Of a stretch of DNA of 17,127 nucleotides, positions 6,970-13,397 are shown in pieces. The position numbers and the translations under genes are program-made. The stretch is from assembly GCA_016764205.1 (NCBI GenBank), contig JAESSH010000058.1, forward strand, positions 7,500 to 24,626. Direction: 5' to 3'. Every line of letters starts with the position of its first letter. The stretch's first letter is position 1. The stretch is from Sulfurimonas sp. GTDB taxonomy: Bacteria > Campylobacterota > Campylobacteria > Campylobacterales > Sulfurimonadaceae. The notes under the pieces are model-generated. The model was given only the letters and a program-made list of their open reading frames with translations, did no database searches and was not told where the DNA came from.

Positions 6970-6998
6970 ATTATAACCCATAATGGGTTACATGTCAA
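6970..6998 (-). promoter_or_regulatory. Perfect sigma70 consensus promoter of the minus-strand operon
   Basis: On the minus strand, TTGACA (6998-6993) and TATAAT (6975-6970) are separated by exactly 17 bases. Both hexamers match the consensus at all positions. Transcription would begin near 6963, about 23 bases before the ATG at 6940, with an AAAAAGG ribosome site in between. Campylobacterota promoters often lack a good -35 box, so a full consensus is notable. This promoter should be strong and early unless repressed. Confidence 0.85.
6974..6990. promoter_or_regulatory. Palindromic operator inside the promoter spacer
   Basis: TAACCCATAATGGGTTA is a perfect inverted repeat with 7-base arms around a 3-base centre. 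It covers nearly the whole spacer between -35 and -10 and touches the -10 box. A dimeric HTH protein bound here would block RNA polymerase. The natural candidate is the HTH protein encoded by the last gene of the same operon (5981-6196), giving negative autoregulation. The link between protein and site is inferred. Confidence 0.75.
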
Positions 6999-7078
6999 GT
7001 CTTTTCACTCAAATCAGAAAAGAATTCATCTATTTGTTTTTCCCACTTCACAAAAATACATACAAATCTAACAAGAAG

Positions 7079-7093
7079 GTCACGACTCGTGAC
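7079..7093. repeat. Perfect 15-base inverted repeat upstream of portal
   Basis: GTCACGACTCGTGAC has 7-base arms around one central base. It lies in the 193-base divergent gap between the minus-strand operon (starts 6940) and portal (starts 7134). It could be an operator for a plus-strand late promoter, or an RNA hairpin (6-bp stem, 3-base loop). It lacks a U-run typical of an intrinsic terminator, although an AUUUUC follows. No convincing plus-strand -35/-10 pair is visible here; an AT-rich AATAATGTAAT around 7115 is a weak candidate -10 area. Confidence 0.45.
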
Positions 7094-7133
7094 ATTTTCA
7101 AGTTTTCTCTAAAAAATAATGTAATCTTTTTGT

Positions 7134-8345
7134 ATGGGAAAAATTTATGACTACTATAAATCTATATTCACACACATAAAGGCAGAAGCAAATGTAAAAA
7201 ATAATGGCTCAAAAATATTTGATACTCAAAATAGTTCTCGTGTTACATCATCTAATGCACAAAAAATAGCAACTGTATTTTCGTGCGTAAACACCAAAGC
7301 TAATGCATTAGCTGTCATACCTATAAAAACTTATAAAAAAACTGATAAAGATAAAGAAGAAGATTATAACTCTAATTTATATAATATTTTACGCTACGAA
7401 CCAAACCCAAACCTCATAGCATCGCTCTATAAAAAAATGATTTCACAAGATTTAGACCTCCGTGGGAATCATTATTCGCAAATTGTCCGCAACGGGCTAG
7501 GTGAAGTTGTAGCACTCTATCCTCTTGCAGCCGATAATATGCAGGTATATGTAAAAGATGGTATAAAATATTTTCAATACGACGGTAAAATAATAAATAA
7601 GTACCATATTTTACATATATTTGATATTCCAGATGCTTTAGGTTTAAAGGGTATCTCACGAATAGAATTCGCAAAGGAAACAGTAGACTTTGCAAACGCT
7701 ACAAGCAAACATGGAAATAAACTTTTTAAGAATTCAGCTATGCCGAGTGGCTCATTTGAAATGAATGGAGAATTAAGTGATGAAGCATTTGGGCGCTTAA
7801 AAACTGACCTAGAGGCTAAATACAACGGTCTTAGTAATGCTGGGAAAACCCTACTACTTGAGGGAGGACTAACATTTAAGCCTCTCACAATTTCAAATTC
7901 AGATTCAGAATGGTTAGAGTCGAGAAAGTTTAACCGTGAAGAATTATGTGGCATCTTCGGTGTTCCAAGTTCAATGATAAACGATACAGCAAACACAGCC
8001 TATGGAAATCTTGAACAAAAGTATTTAGAATTTTATACAGGTACAGTATTCCCCTTAACCACTATCCTCGAAGAACAGTTTAGACAATCATTTTTCACTA
8101 AGACACAAAAGCAAAACCTTTCAATCAAGTTTAAATACAACACTATGCTACGAGTTGATGCAGATACGAGAGCAAAGTACTATAAAGCACGTTTTGATAT
8201 GGGTTCAATTAGTCCAAATGATATAAGAGCATATGAAGATGAACCAAGAATTGAGGGTGGCGATGAAACATATGTACAACTGAACCTCTCAACACTAAAA
8301 AATTTAAATAAAGGAATTCAAGCAAATGCAAAAAATAGTAATTGA
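7134..8345 (+). CDS. Portal protein, HK97 family
   Basis: Forms the dodecameric ring at the unique capsid vertex through which DNA enters and leaves. Family features: an N-terminal ATVFSCVNTKANALAVIP segment where host contacts and the wing begin, DLDLRGNHYSQIVRN, a HILHIFDIP-GLKGISRI clip/stem segment, REELCGIFGVPSSMI (the conserved FGVP turn), and a final long helix ELYLEFYTGTVFPLTT-like segment preceding DADTRAKYYKARFDMGSISPNDIR. Length 403 matches the family. The ATG at 7134 has a poor ribosome site, unlike most genes here. The next gene starts inside its last 20 bases. In related phages terL is immediately upstream; here a 1-kb opposing operon separates them. Confidence 0.93.
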   Translation: MGKIYDYYKSIFTHIKAEANVKNNGSKIFDTQNSSRVTSSNAQKIATVFSCVNTKANALAVIPIKTYKKTDKDKEEDYNSNLYNILRYEPNPNLIASLYKKMISQDLDLRGNHYSQIVRNGLGEVVALYPLAADNMQVYVKDGIKYFQYDGKIINKYHILHIFDIPDALGLKGISRIEFAKETVDFANATSKHGNKLFKNSAMPSGSFEMNGELSDEAFGRLKTDLEAKYNGLSNAGKTLLLEGGLTFKPLTISNSDSEWLESRKFNREELCGIFGVPSSMINDTANTAYGNLEQKYLEFYTGTVFPLTTILEEQFRQSFFTKTQKQNLSIKFKYNTMLRVDADTRAKYYKARFDMGSISPNDIRAYEDEPRIEGGDETYVQLNLSTLKNLNKGIQANAKNSN

Positions 8346-9033
8346 TGGAGTTATAGGCGACTGGGATGTAAGTTCTCAATGGTTTATAGATGAAATAAAC
8401 TCAAAAAGTGAGGATATAACGATAGAAGTGAATTCTATTGGTGGCTCAGTTATTGATGGCATAGCCATATTTAATGCTATTAAGGCATATGACAAAGGCA
8501 CAATAACCGCAAAAATAACAGGCTATGCCGCTTCTATAGCCTCTTATATCGTTTTAGCATGTGACAAGGTCACAGCGTATGATAATACAACTTATATGAT
8601 TCATAATGCATCTCTTCCAACTTTTGGAGATTACAGAAAACATGAAAAGGCTGCAAGCATTTCAAGAGGGTTATCTAAAATCATAGCTAAAGCCTATGTT
8701 TCAAAAACATCCATGAGTGATAAGGATATTCGTAAGCTCATGGAAGATGAAAAATTTTATTATGGCGCAGAGATGTATGAGGCTGGATTTGTAGATGAAA
8801 TCATTTCAACAGAATCTACTTCTACAAAGGCTGAAGCGGTAGCACTTGCGAGTGAACTGTTAGGAGCTTGTAATAATGCACTATATAAAAATGCAAATGA
8901 TTTATCTCTAGAGGCGGTGGCGAAGCTACTCCCCCCAGAGATAGTAATTGTTGAACCAGAGGTTGCGGATTTATCTGCTAGACAACAAAGAGCAAGAAAG
9001 CTCTTAATTTTAAATAAGGAATTACAATGTTAA
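8326..9033 (+). CDS. Head maturation protease, ClpP-like serine protease
   Basis: Prohead protease that should cleave the capsid protein's N-terminal delta domain during maturation. It has the ClpP/S14 fold pattern: EVNSIGGSVIDGIAIFNAI, nucleophile in GYAAS (Ser70), His93 in MIHNAS, and a probable third member Asp140 in MEDEKFYYGAEMYEAGFVDEI, which aligns with the catalytic Asp region of ClpP. The protease domain ends near residue 160. The C-terminal ~75 residues are a variable extension, perhaps for prohead incorporation. It starts within portal and overlaps the capsid gene by 7 bases, the standard portal-protease-capsid order. Confidence 0.92.
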   Translation: MQKIVIDGVIGDWDVSSQWFIDEINSKSEDITIEVNSIGGSVIDGIAIFNAIKAYDKGTITAKITGYAASIASYIVLACDKVTAYDNTTYMIHNASLPTFGDYRKHEKAASISRGLSKIIAKAYVSKTSMSDKDIRKLMEDEKFYYGAEMYEAGFVDEIISTESTSTKAEAVALASELLGACNNALYKNANDLSLEAVAKLLPPEIVIVEPEVADLSARQQRARKLLILNKELQC

Positions 9034-10166
9034 AAGAATTAATCGCACTAAGACGTACAGCATTAGCTGCTATGACAGACTTCAATGGAGCACATGTAGA
9101 GATGGATAACTCACAATTAAAAGAGTTTCAAGCTCTTGAAGCAAAATTTGATAAAACAAATCGTGATGTAAAAATGGAGCAAACTAAAAATGTTTTAGCC
9201 TCGGAAATCGATGCTTTAATTGACTCGGATTCTACAAGTGCACTAAGTTTAGCAACTGCTGAATATACATCGGCATTTGATGACTATATAGCAAACAAAA
9301 ACATTCCTGAGGCAGTAGCTACTATGGTTGAAGGTGTTGATGCTGATGGTGGATTTACAGTTCCACAAAGTTATTCAGAGACAGTTATTTCAAAGTTAAA
9401 TACACTGGGTAGAACTCGTTCTATTTCAAGTGTTATGAGCACGACATCCATAACGAACATACCAACCGAAGGTGATGCACCAACATTTGCATGGATTGAT
9501 GAAGGAAATGCTTATGGCGAAACTAAATCAACATTTGGAAAGGTACAGCTTGGTGCTTATAAGCTTGGCGGAACAATCAAGGTCTCAAGAGAACTTTTAG
9601 CAGATACAGCTATAAATTTTGACAGTTATATGGCTGGACAAATTGCTAAAGGTATTGATAAAGCTGAATCACCAGCATTTGCTGTTGGCAATGGAGTTAA
9701 AAAACCAACAGGCTACATGACAACTGCGGCTGTTGGAGACAGTTCGACAACTGCAGCTGTTGATAGTGTTACTGCTGATGAAATTATTGATATTTACCAT
9801 GATCTCGCTGATGCATATCGTAATAATGCTACTTGGAGAATGAACAGTTCAACTTTTAAATCAGTAGATAAGCTTAAGGATGGACAGGGTAATTATTTAT
9901 TAACTACATTTAGTGATGGCACTATGCCTACCATAAAAGGTCGACCTGTTGTTATTGATGATTCGATTGCTGACTTTGGAACAGGAAATAAATTCATTGT
10001 TCTTGGTGACTTTTCTTTTTATCAGATTGCTGATAGAGGAGCTATGACCATACAAAGGCTTGATGAGCTTTACGCTGGTACAGGAATGATTGGCTTTCAA
10101 GTAACAGTTCGTCTTGATGCACAAGTGACTATTCCTGAAGCTTTTAATGCAGGCAAAAACGCATAA
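9027..10166 (+). CDS. Major capsid protein, HK97 fold
   Basis: Main shell protein. Residues 1-~95 are a charged helical segment (ELIALRRTALAAM, EFQALEAKFDKTNRDVK) matching the scaffolding delta domain that the upstream protease removes. The mature part follows, beginning around EGVDADGGFTVPQSYSETVI (~108), a hallmark of HK97 capsids. Later family features are the E-loop region PTFAWIDEGNAYGETKSTFGKVQLGAYKL, then the VSRELLADT segment, the A-domain with AVGNGVKKPTGYM, WRMNSSTF and DELYAGTGMIGFQVTVRLD near the end. Length 379 is normal. Confidence 0.93.
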   Translation: MLKELIALRRTALAAMTDFNGAHVEMDNSQLKEFQALEAKFDKTNRDVKMEQTKNVLASEIDALIDSDSTSALSLATAEYTSAFDDYIANKNIPEAVATMVEGVDADGGFTVPQSYSETVISKLNTLGRTRSISSVMSTTSITNIPTEGDAPTFAWIDEGNAYGETKSTFGKVQLGAYKLGGTIKVSRELLADTAINFDSYMAGQIAKGIDKAESPAFAVGNGVKKPTGYMTTAAVGDSSTTAAVDSVTADEIIDIYHDLADAYRNNATWRMNSSTFKSVDKLKDGQGNYLLTTFSDGTMPTIKGRPVVIDDSIADFGTGNKFIVLGDFSFYQIADRGAMTIQRLDELYAGTGMIGFQVTVRLDAQVTIPEAFNAGKNA

Positions 10167-10175
10167 GGATGAATG

Positions 10176-10595
10176 ATGAAACTTATTTTATTACAGCATC
10201 TTAGTGGTGCTAAAGGCACGTTTGCAATCGGAGATATTGTAACAGTTGATGATGCAACTGCTTTGCGTTACATTAAAAAAGGCATAGCCAAACCAAAGAC
10301 AGAAAAAGAATTAACTGTTTTTATGGAAAAAGCTCAAAGTATTGAGAACGAAGAACTTAAAAAACAAGCCCAGGCAAAAGCTATTTTAGAGTCAGACCGC
10401 TTTCGTGTTGAACTCAATTCTTTGTGTTCACAAGTAGTTATTAAAGCAGCCGAAGTCAACGGGAAGAACTTAAATAGTGAAGAAATTGTTAATGGTGTTG
10501 AAAGCCTATTATCTCTATTTCTTAAAGAAAACCAAAAAGGTGACAAAGAAGTGGGGAAAAGTTTTTTCTCTACATTATTCTTTGCAAAGAAATAA
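10176..10595 (+). CDS. Hypothetical small protein following the capsid gene
   Basis: A 139-residue product of unclear function. The first ~40 residues (LILLQHLSGAKGTFAIGDIVTVDDATALRYIKKGIA) look like the small beta module often encoded after HK97 capsid genes, in which a residue string G-D-x-V-x-V-D-D-A-x-A-x-x-x-x-x-G-I-A is typical. The rest is charged and helical (EKAQSIENEELKKQAQAKAILE). It might be a head decoration, connector accessory or scaffold-related protein. ATG 10176 is preferred to ATG 10173 because AAGGA (10165-10169) is then better spaced. Confidence 0.6.
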   Translation: MKLILLQHLSGAKGTFAIGDIVTVDDATALRYIKKGIAKPKTEKELTVFMEKAQSIENEELKKQAQAKAILESDRFRVELNSLCSQVVIKAAEVNGKNLNSEEIVNGVESLLSLFLKENQKGDKEVGKSFFSTLFFAKK

Positions 10596-10601
10596 AATAG
10601 T

Positions 10602-11147
10602 ATGCAAGTAGTTCAAATAGTAGCGCCAACAACAGAGTCTATAACTCTAATTGAAGCAAAGGCTTTTGTAAGAGTGTTGCATGATGATGACAATATTTTA
10701 ATAAAAGAACTTATTGATTCTACTTGCGAACATACACAAGAGATTCTAAATCGACAGTTGGAGGTAGCTACTTATGAACTATATACAGATGATTTTATAT
10801 CTAAATTACCAAAAAATCCCATAAGTTCAATCTTAAAGATTGAGTACATGGATGCTACTGGTGCTTATGTGGAGTTAGATAGCGATACTTATTATTTATA
10901 TGAAAACAATGGAATAGGGTATATACATTATGAATCAACTCCGAGTGTATTACAGCACAAAAAAGCTGTAAAAATTACATTTGTATGTGGGTATTACAAA
11001 ATTCCTTCTCCAATAAAATCCTACATGAGAGTTCTTATAGCCACGGCTTACGAGCATCGCGAAAAGTATGTAATTGGAGTCGTTGTATCAGAATTTAACG
11101 ATGGTTTAATTTCTCAACTACTTAAACCTTACAGGATTATGCCATGA
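10602..11147 (+). CDS. Head-tail connector, gp6/phiE125 gp8-like
   Basis: Adaptor ring that sits under the portal. The N-terminus (ITLIEAKAFVRVLHDDDNILIKELIDSTCEHTQEILNRQL) is the helical core of the gp6-like/phiE125 gp8 connector family, with the DD followed by a long helix. A beta region (LPKNPISSILKIEYMDATGAYVELDSDTYYL), a conserved FVCGYYKIPSPIKSYMRVLIATAYEHREK helix and the usual closing LLKPYRIMP follow. Length 181 agrees with the phiE125 gp8 type. The stop overlaps the next ATG (ATGA), and the order connector-head closure-gp10 is standard. Confidence 0.82.
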   Translation: MQVVQIVAPTTESITLIEAKAFVRVLHDDDNILIKELIDSTCEHTQEILNRQLEVATYELYTDDFISKLPKNPISSILKIEYMDATGAYVELDSDTYYLYENNGIGYIHYESTPSVLQHKKAVKITFVCGYYKIPSPIKSYMRVLIATAYEHREKYVIGVVVSEFNDGLISQLLKPYRIMP

Positions 11148-11458
11148 GAAGTGGAAGTTTAAGACATAAAATCACTGTTCAGTCTTATGACGAAACTCAA
11201 AATGATTATGGAGAAGTTTTCAAAGATTGGGTTGATTTAAGAACCGTTTATTCAACGATTGTTCCGCTAAATGCTAAAGAGTTTTTTAAAAATGGTGTTC
11301 AAGCAGAAGTTACACATAGAGTGGAAATGAGATATTTTGATGGTGTTGCTCCAAAAATGCAACTAATTTATAAAACTCGAATTTTTAGCATAGAAAGTGT
11401 AATAAATGTCCGTGAATTACACAAAACTTTACACCTAATTTGTAAGGAGGTAATTTAA
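11144..11458 (+). CDS. Head closure protein (SPP1 gp16-like head-tail adaptor)
   Basis: A 104-residue protein of the phage head-tail joining family. Diagnostic pattern: SLRHKITVQSYDETQNDYGEVFKDWVDLRTVYSTIVPLNAKEFF, then THRVEMRYFDGV (the typical T-H-x-V-x-x-R-Y segment), KTRIFSIESVINVRELHKTLHLICKEV at the end. It should form the ring that closes the head exit and binds the tail. It overlaps the connector gene by 4 bases and is followed by a gp10-like gene. Confidence 0.87.
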   Translation: MRSGSLRHKITVQSYDETQNDYGEVFKDWVDLRTVYSTIVPLNAKEFFKNGVQAEVTHRVEMRYFDGVAPKMQLIYKTRIFSIESVINVRELHKTLHLICKEVI

Positions 11459-11854
11459 ATGTCACAAGCTTTAGGGATGGAGGAATTACTTAAAAACTTA
11501 GAAACTATTCCTGATAAAGTACAAAAAAGAATTCTAGTAGGTGCTGTGCGTGCAGGTGCTAAACCAATAGCAACTGAAGCAAAAAATTTAGTTCCTAAAG
11601 ATACAGGAAATCTTAAAAAAAGCATAGGCGTGACAAAATTAAAAGTTCGTAAAAAAAATTTAGTTTTTTTTCAAGTATCGCCTCGAAGTTACGGAAAACA
11701 TGACGGTTATTATGGTCTCTTTTTAGAACTAGGGACTTCAAAAATGATAGCACACCCATTTATGAGACCAGCCTTTGAGAAAGAGGGCGAAAACTCAATT
11801 ATTGCAGTAAAAGAATATATAGCAAAGAGACTTGATAAAGAGCTATCGAGATGA
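11459..11854 (+). CDS. HK97 gp10-like tail completion protein
   Basis: A 131-residue member of the HK97-gp10 family, which acts at the head-tail interface or in tail completion. Seen: MEELLKNLETIPDKVQKRILVGAVRAGA near the start, AKNLVPKDTGNLKKSI (the conserved P-x-D-T-G-x-L motif), and YYGLFLELGTSKMIAHPFMRPAF (the conserved E-x-G-T-S-x-x-x-x-A-x-P-F-x-R-P-A motif). The ATG is immediately after the previous TAA and has a near-perfect ribosome site AAGGAGGT at 11444-11451, the strongest in this operon. Confidence 0.9.
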   Translation: MSQALGMEELLKNLETIPDKVQKRILVGAVRAGAKPIATEAKNLVPKDTGNLKKSIGVTKLKVRKKNLVFFQVSPRSYGKHDGYYGLFLELGTSKMIAHPFMRPAFEKEGENSIIAVKEYIAKRLDKELSR

Positions 11855-12180
11855 TAGAAAAGGAAGTATATACAGCACTAAAAACGGTATGTAGTAGGGT
11901 TTATCCTCTCTTTATGCCAGATGATGCCGTATTTCCATCTATTACTTATCAAGTCGTATTTGAAGGAACAGAGCAAGGATTAGCTGGTTGCGCAAGTGGA
12001 ACAAGCACACGTTATCAAGTTGATATTTACTCAAAAACATATAGTGAAGCCAAGACGCTCAAAGGCGAGACGGTTTTAAAACTTCTTGAGCTAAATGCTG
12101 GGAATATCTCGGCACAAGACTTGTTTGAAGACACAATCAAGTTGCATAGGCAACTGATTAATTTTAATATAAAGGAATAA
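11851..12180 (+). CDS. Tail terminator/DUF3168-like protein
   Basis: A 109-residue protein. The plan fits the DUF3168/tail terminator group: a helical start EVYTALKTVCSRVYPLFMPDDAVFPSITYQVV, then TRYQVDIYSKTYSEAKTLKGETVLKLLEL, then a strand-rich end (FEDTIKLHRQLINFNIKE). It should cap tail-tube polymerisation. It overlaps the gp10-like gene by 4 bases (ATGA) and lies directly before the tail tube gene. Confidence 0.78.
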   Translation: MIEKEVYTALKTVCSRVYPLFMPDDAVFPSITYQVVFEGTEQGLAGCASGTSTRYQVDIYSKTYSEAKTLKGETVLKLLELNAGNISAQDLFEDTIKLHRQLINFNIKE

Positions 12181-12184
12181 AAAA

Positions 12185-12598
12185 ATGAGTATCAAAACAA
12201 AAGGGATAATTGCAGCAGCAAATGATAAAGAAGTAGGTTGTTTTCAGTCGATTGGTGATATTGACTTGACGAGAGAAGCGAAAGAATATGAATGTTTGTC
12301 AAGCGGAGATATTGAAATCGCGGTAGGAAATATAAAAGCTGGTGACATCCCTGTTAGTGTTAAATACAATCCAACTGATTCTGCTGGTGCTTCTGAAATG
12401 GAAACCTCATTTAAAGCTGGAAATTCAATACCTTTTTCAGTTGAACTTTCAGACAAAGGAACAACTAATGGAACGACGTTCGCGTGGACTGGTGCAATAG
12501 TGACATCATGGAAGATTACACCTGAACAAAACGGCTTTGTGTTAGCGACTTTCACAATTAAATTAAATGGTGAGCCTACAATAACGGCTGCAACATAA
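12185..12598 (+). CDS. Major tail tube protein
   Basis: A 137-residue beta-rich protein placed where the tail tube gene always lies, between the tail terminator and the tail chaperones. The body has alternating strands: GCFQSIGDIDLTREAKEY, GNIKAGDIPVSVKYNP, SIPFSVELSD, GTTFAWTGAIVTSWKI and GFVLATFTIKLNGEPTI, consistent with the TTP beta-sandwich of siphoviruses. AAGGA at 12172-12176 serves its ATG. It ends with TAATG, sharing one base with the chaperone start. The gene is short, as usual for lambdoid-type tubes without an extra domain. Confidence 0.8.
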   Translation: MSIKTKGIIAAANDKEVGCFQSIGDIDLTREAKEYECLSSGDIEIAVGNIKAGDIPVSVKYNPTDSAGASEMETSFKAGNSIPFSVELSDKGTTNGTTFAWTGAIVTSWKITPEQNGFVLATFTIKLNGEPTITAAT

Positions 12599-13086
12599 TG
12601 AAAATTCAATTAGATTATAAAATTGACATTGAAATCCAAGAGGGTGGGAAGAGTAAAGAAAAACTTTCCATTTTCATGCGAGAATTTACTCGTTCCGAAA
12701 AGAAAGAGAACGATGTCTTAAAAAAACGCTTTGAGAAAATCTTCAAAAAAGCACAAAAAATAGGAAAAAGAGAATCTATTTTAGATGAAAAATTTTCTAT
12801 TTTTAAAATAAAAGGAGACCATGAGAAAGCCTTAAAAACAATTGAAGAGAAAGAGGCTTTAGATAAAAGCTTAGACGAGTTAATGGAAGAACTTGAGGAA
12901 ATCGGTGGTGGAGACAGCTTAGATGATTTTGCGGAAAATACTGCAAAAGTAAGATTTGAAACAATTATCAATGGTGAAGACCGAGGGAAACTACAAGCCT
13001 ACACAGAAATCAAGGGATATCTATCAATTCTAAGTGATTTAGATAAGGCTAAAGCCGAACTTGAAAAAAAGCAGTCTGGCGAATAG
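12598..13086 (+). CDS. Tail assembly chaperone, short (G-like) product
   Basis: A 162-residue highly charged protein with coiled-coil helices (EKKENDVLKKRFEKIFKKAQ, then EKEALDKSLDELMEELEE). It is placed between tube and tape measure genes, like lambda gpG. It should bind the tape measure protein during tail assembly and be absent from the virion. The zero frame stops with TAG at 13084-13086 just after a slippery AAAAAAG. A minority of ribosomes should shift there to make the longer product described separately. Confidence 0.82.
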   Translation: MKIQLDYKIDIEIQEGGKSKEKLSIFMREFTRSEKKENDVLKKRFEKIFKKAQKIGKRESILDEKFSIFKIKGDHEKALKTIEEKEALDKSLDELMEELEEIGGGDSLDDFAENTAKVRFETIINGEDRGKLQAYTEIKGYLSILSDLDKAKAELEKKQSGE

Positions 13087-13397
13087 CAATCGCCCTAAGA
13101 AGTGGAGAGGGCTTCGAAGCTCTTTTCACCTTTGAAAAAGTAATAGCAAATGTTGTCGCTCGATGTGAGTTCTCATATGGAGCAATGGGTAGAACAGGTC
13201 TTTTATATGAATCTATGAAAGACCAATTAAAGTGGAGAAAATTAAGCATGAAAAATTACATTAATTTAGTTTCTCAAATCGGCAGAGTTCTAAGCCTCAG
13301 CGATGAAAACTTCAATAAGTATAAAGTTGAGCATATGGAAATGAGTGACAATGCAATTGCAAATGTTTTTTTAAAAGCGTTCGGAGATGGGAAGTGA
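12598..13397 (+). CDS. Tail assembly chaperone, frameshifted (GT-like) fusion product
   Basis: A -1 shift at 13065-13071 joins codons 1-158 of the G-like frame to a downstream frame running from 13071 to the TGA at 13395-13397, giving about 266 residues. The T-like part begins AVWRIAIALRSGEG and ends NVFLKAFGDGK. No stop occurs between the slip site and the end. Residues just past the slip (VWRIAIALRSGEG...EALFTFEKVIANV) have no start codon of their own until an internal ATG at 13185 that lacks a ribosome site. The T domain is known to recruit the tube protein in lambda; that role is assumed here. The fusion stop overlaps the tape measure GTG start as GTGA. Confidence 0.82.
13065..13094 (+). 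promoter_or_regulatory. Programmed -1 frameshift site with stem-loop
   Basis: The heptamer A AAA AAG lies at 13065-13071 in the zero frame (codons gaa aaa aag), the classic bacterial -1 slippery sequence. Six bases later GGCGA (13078-13082) can pair with TCGCC (13090-13094) around a 7-base loop that contains the zero-frame TAG stop, a spacing suited to stimulating slippage. A second possible hairpin built on GCTTCGAAGC at 13111-13120 lies further on. Location and the coding frames on both sides agree. Confidence 0.85.

Noticed and set aside
7100..7130. Plus-strand promoter for portal around AATAATGTAAT
   Set aside because: In AT-rich DNA such a match is expected by chance and there is no credible -35 at the right distance; not listed as a feature.
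12615..12971. 118-residue minus-strand ORF rich in Ser and Phe
   Set aside because: It is the antisense shadow of the Lys/Glu-rich tail chaperone; no start signal, and its composition simply mirrors AAA/GAA codons.
13185..13397. A separate 70-residue gene starting at ATG 13185
   Set aside because: It has no ribosome site and the open frame extends upstream without a stop to the slippery heptamer at 13065-13071; it is the T-like half of a frameshift product.
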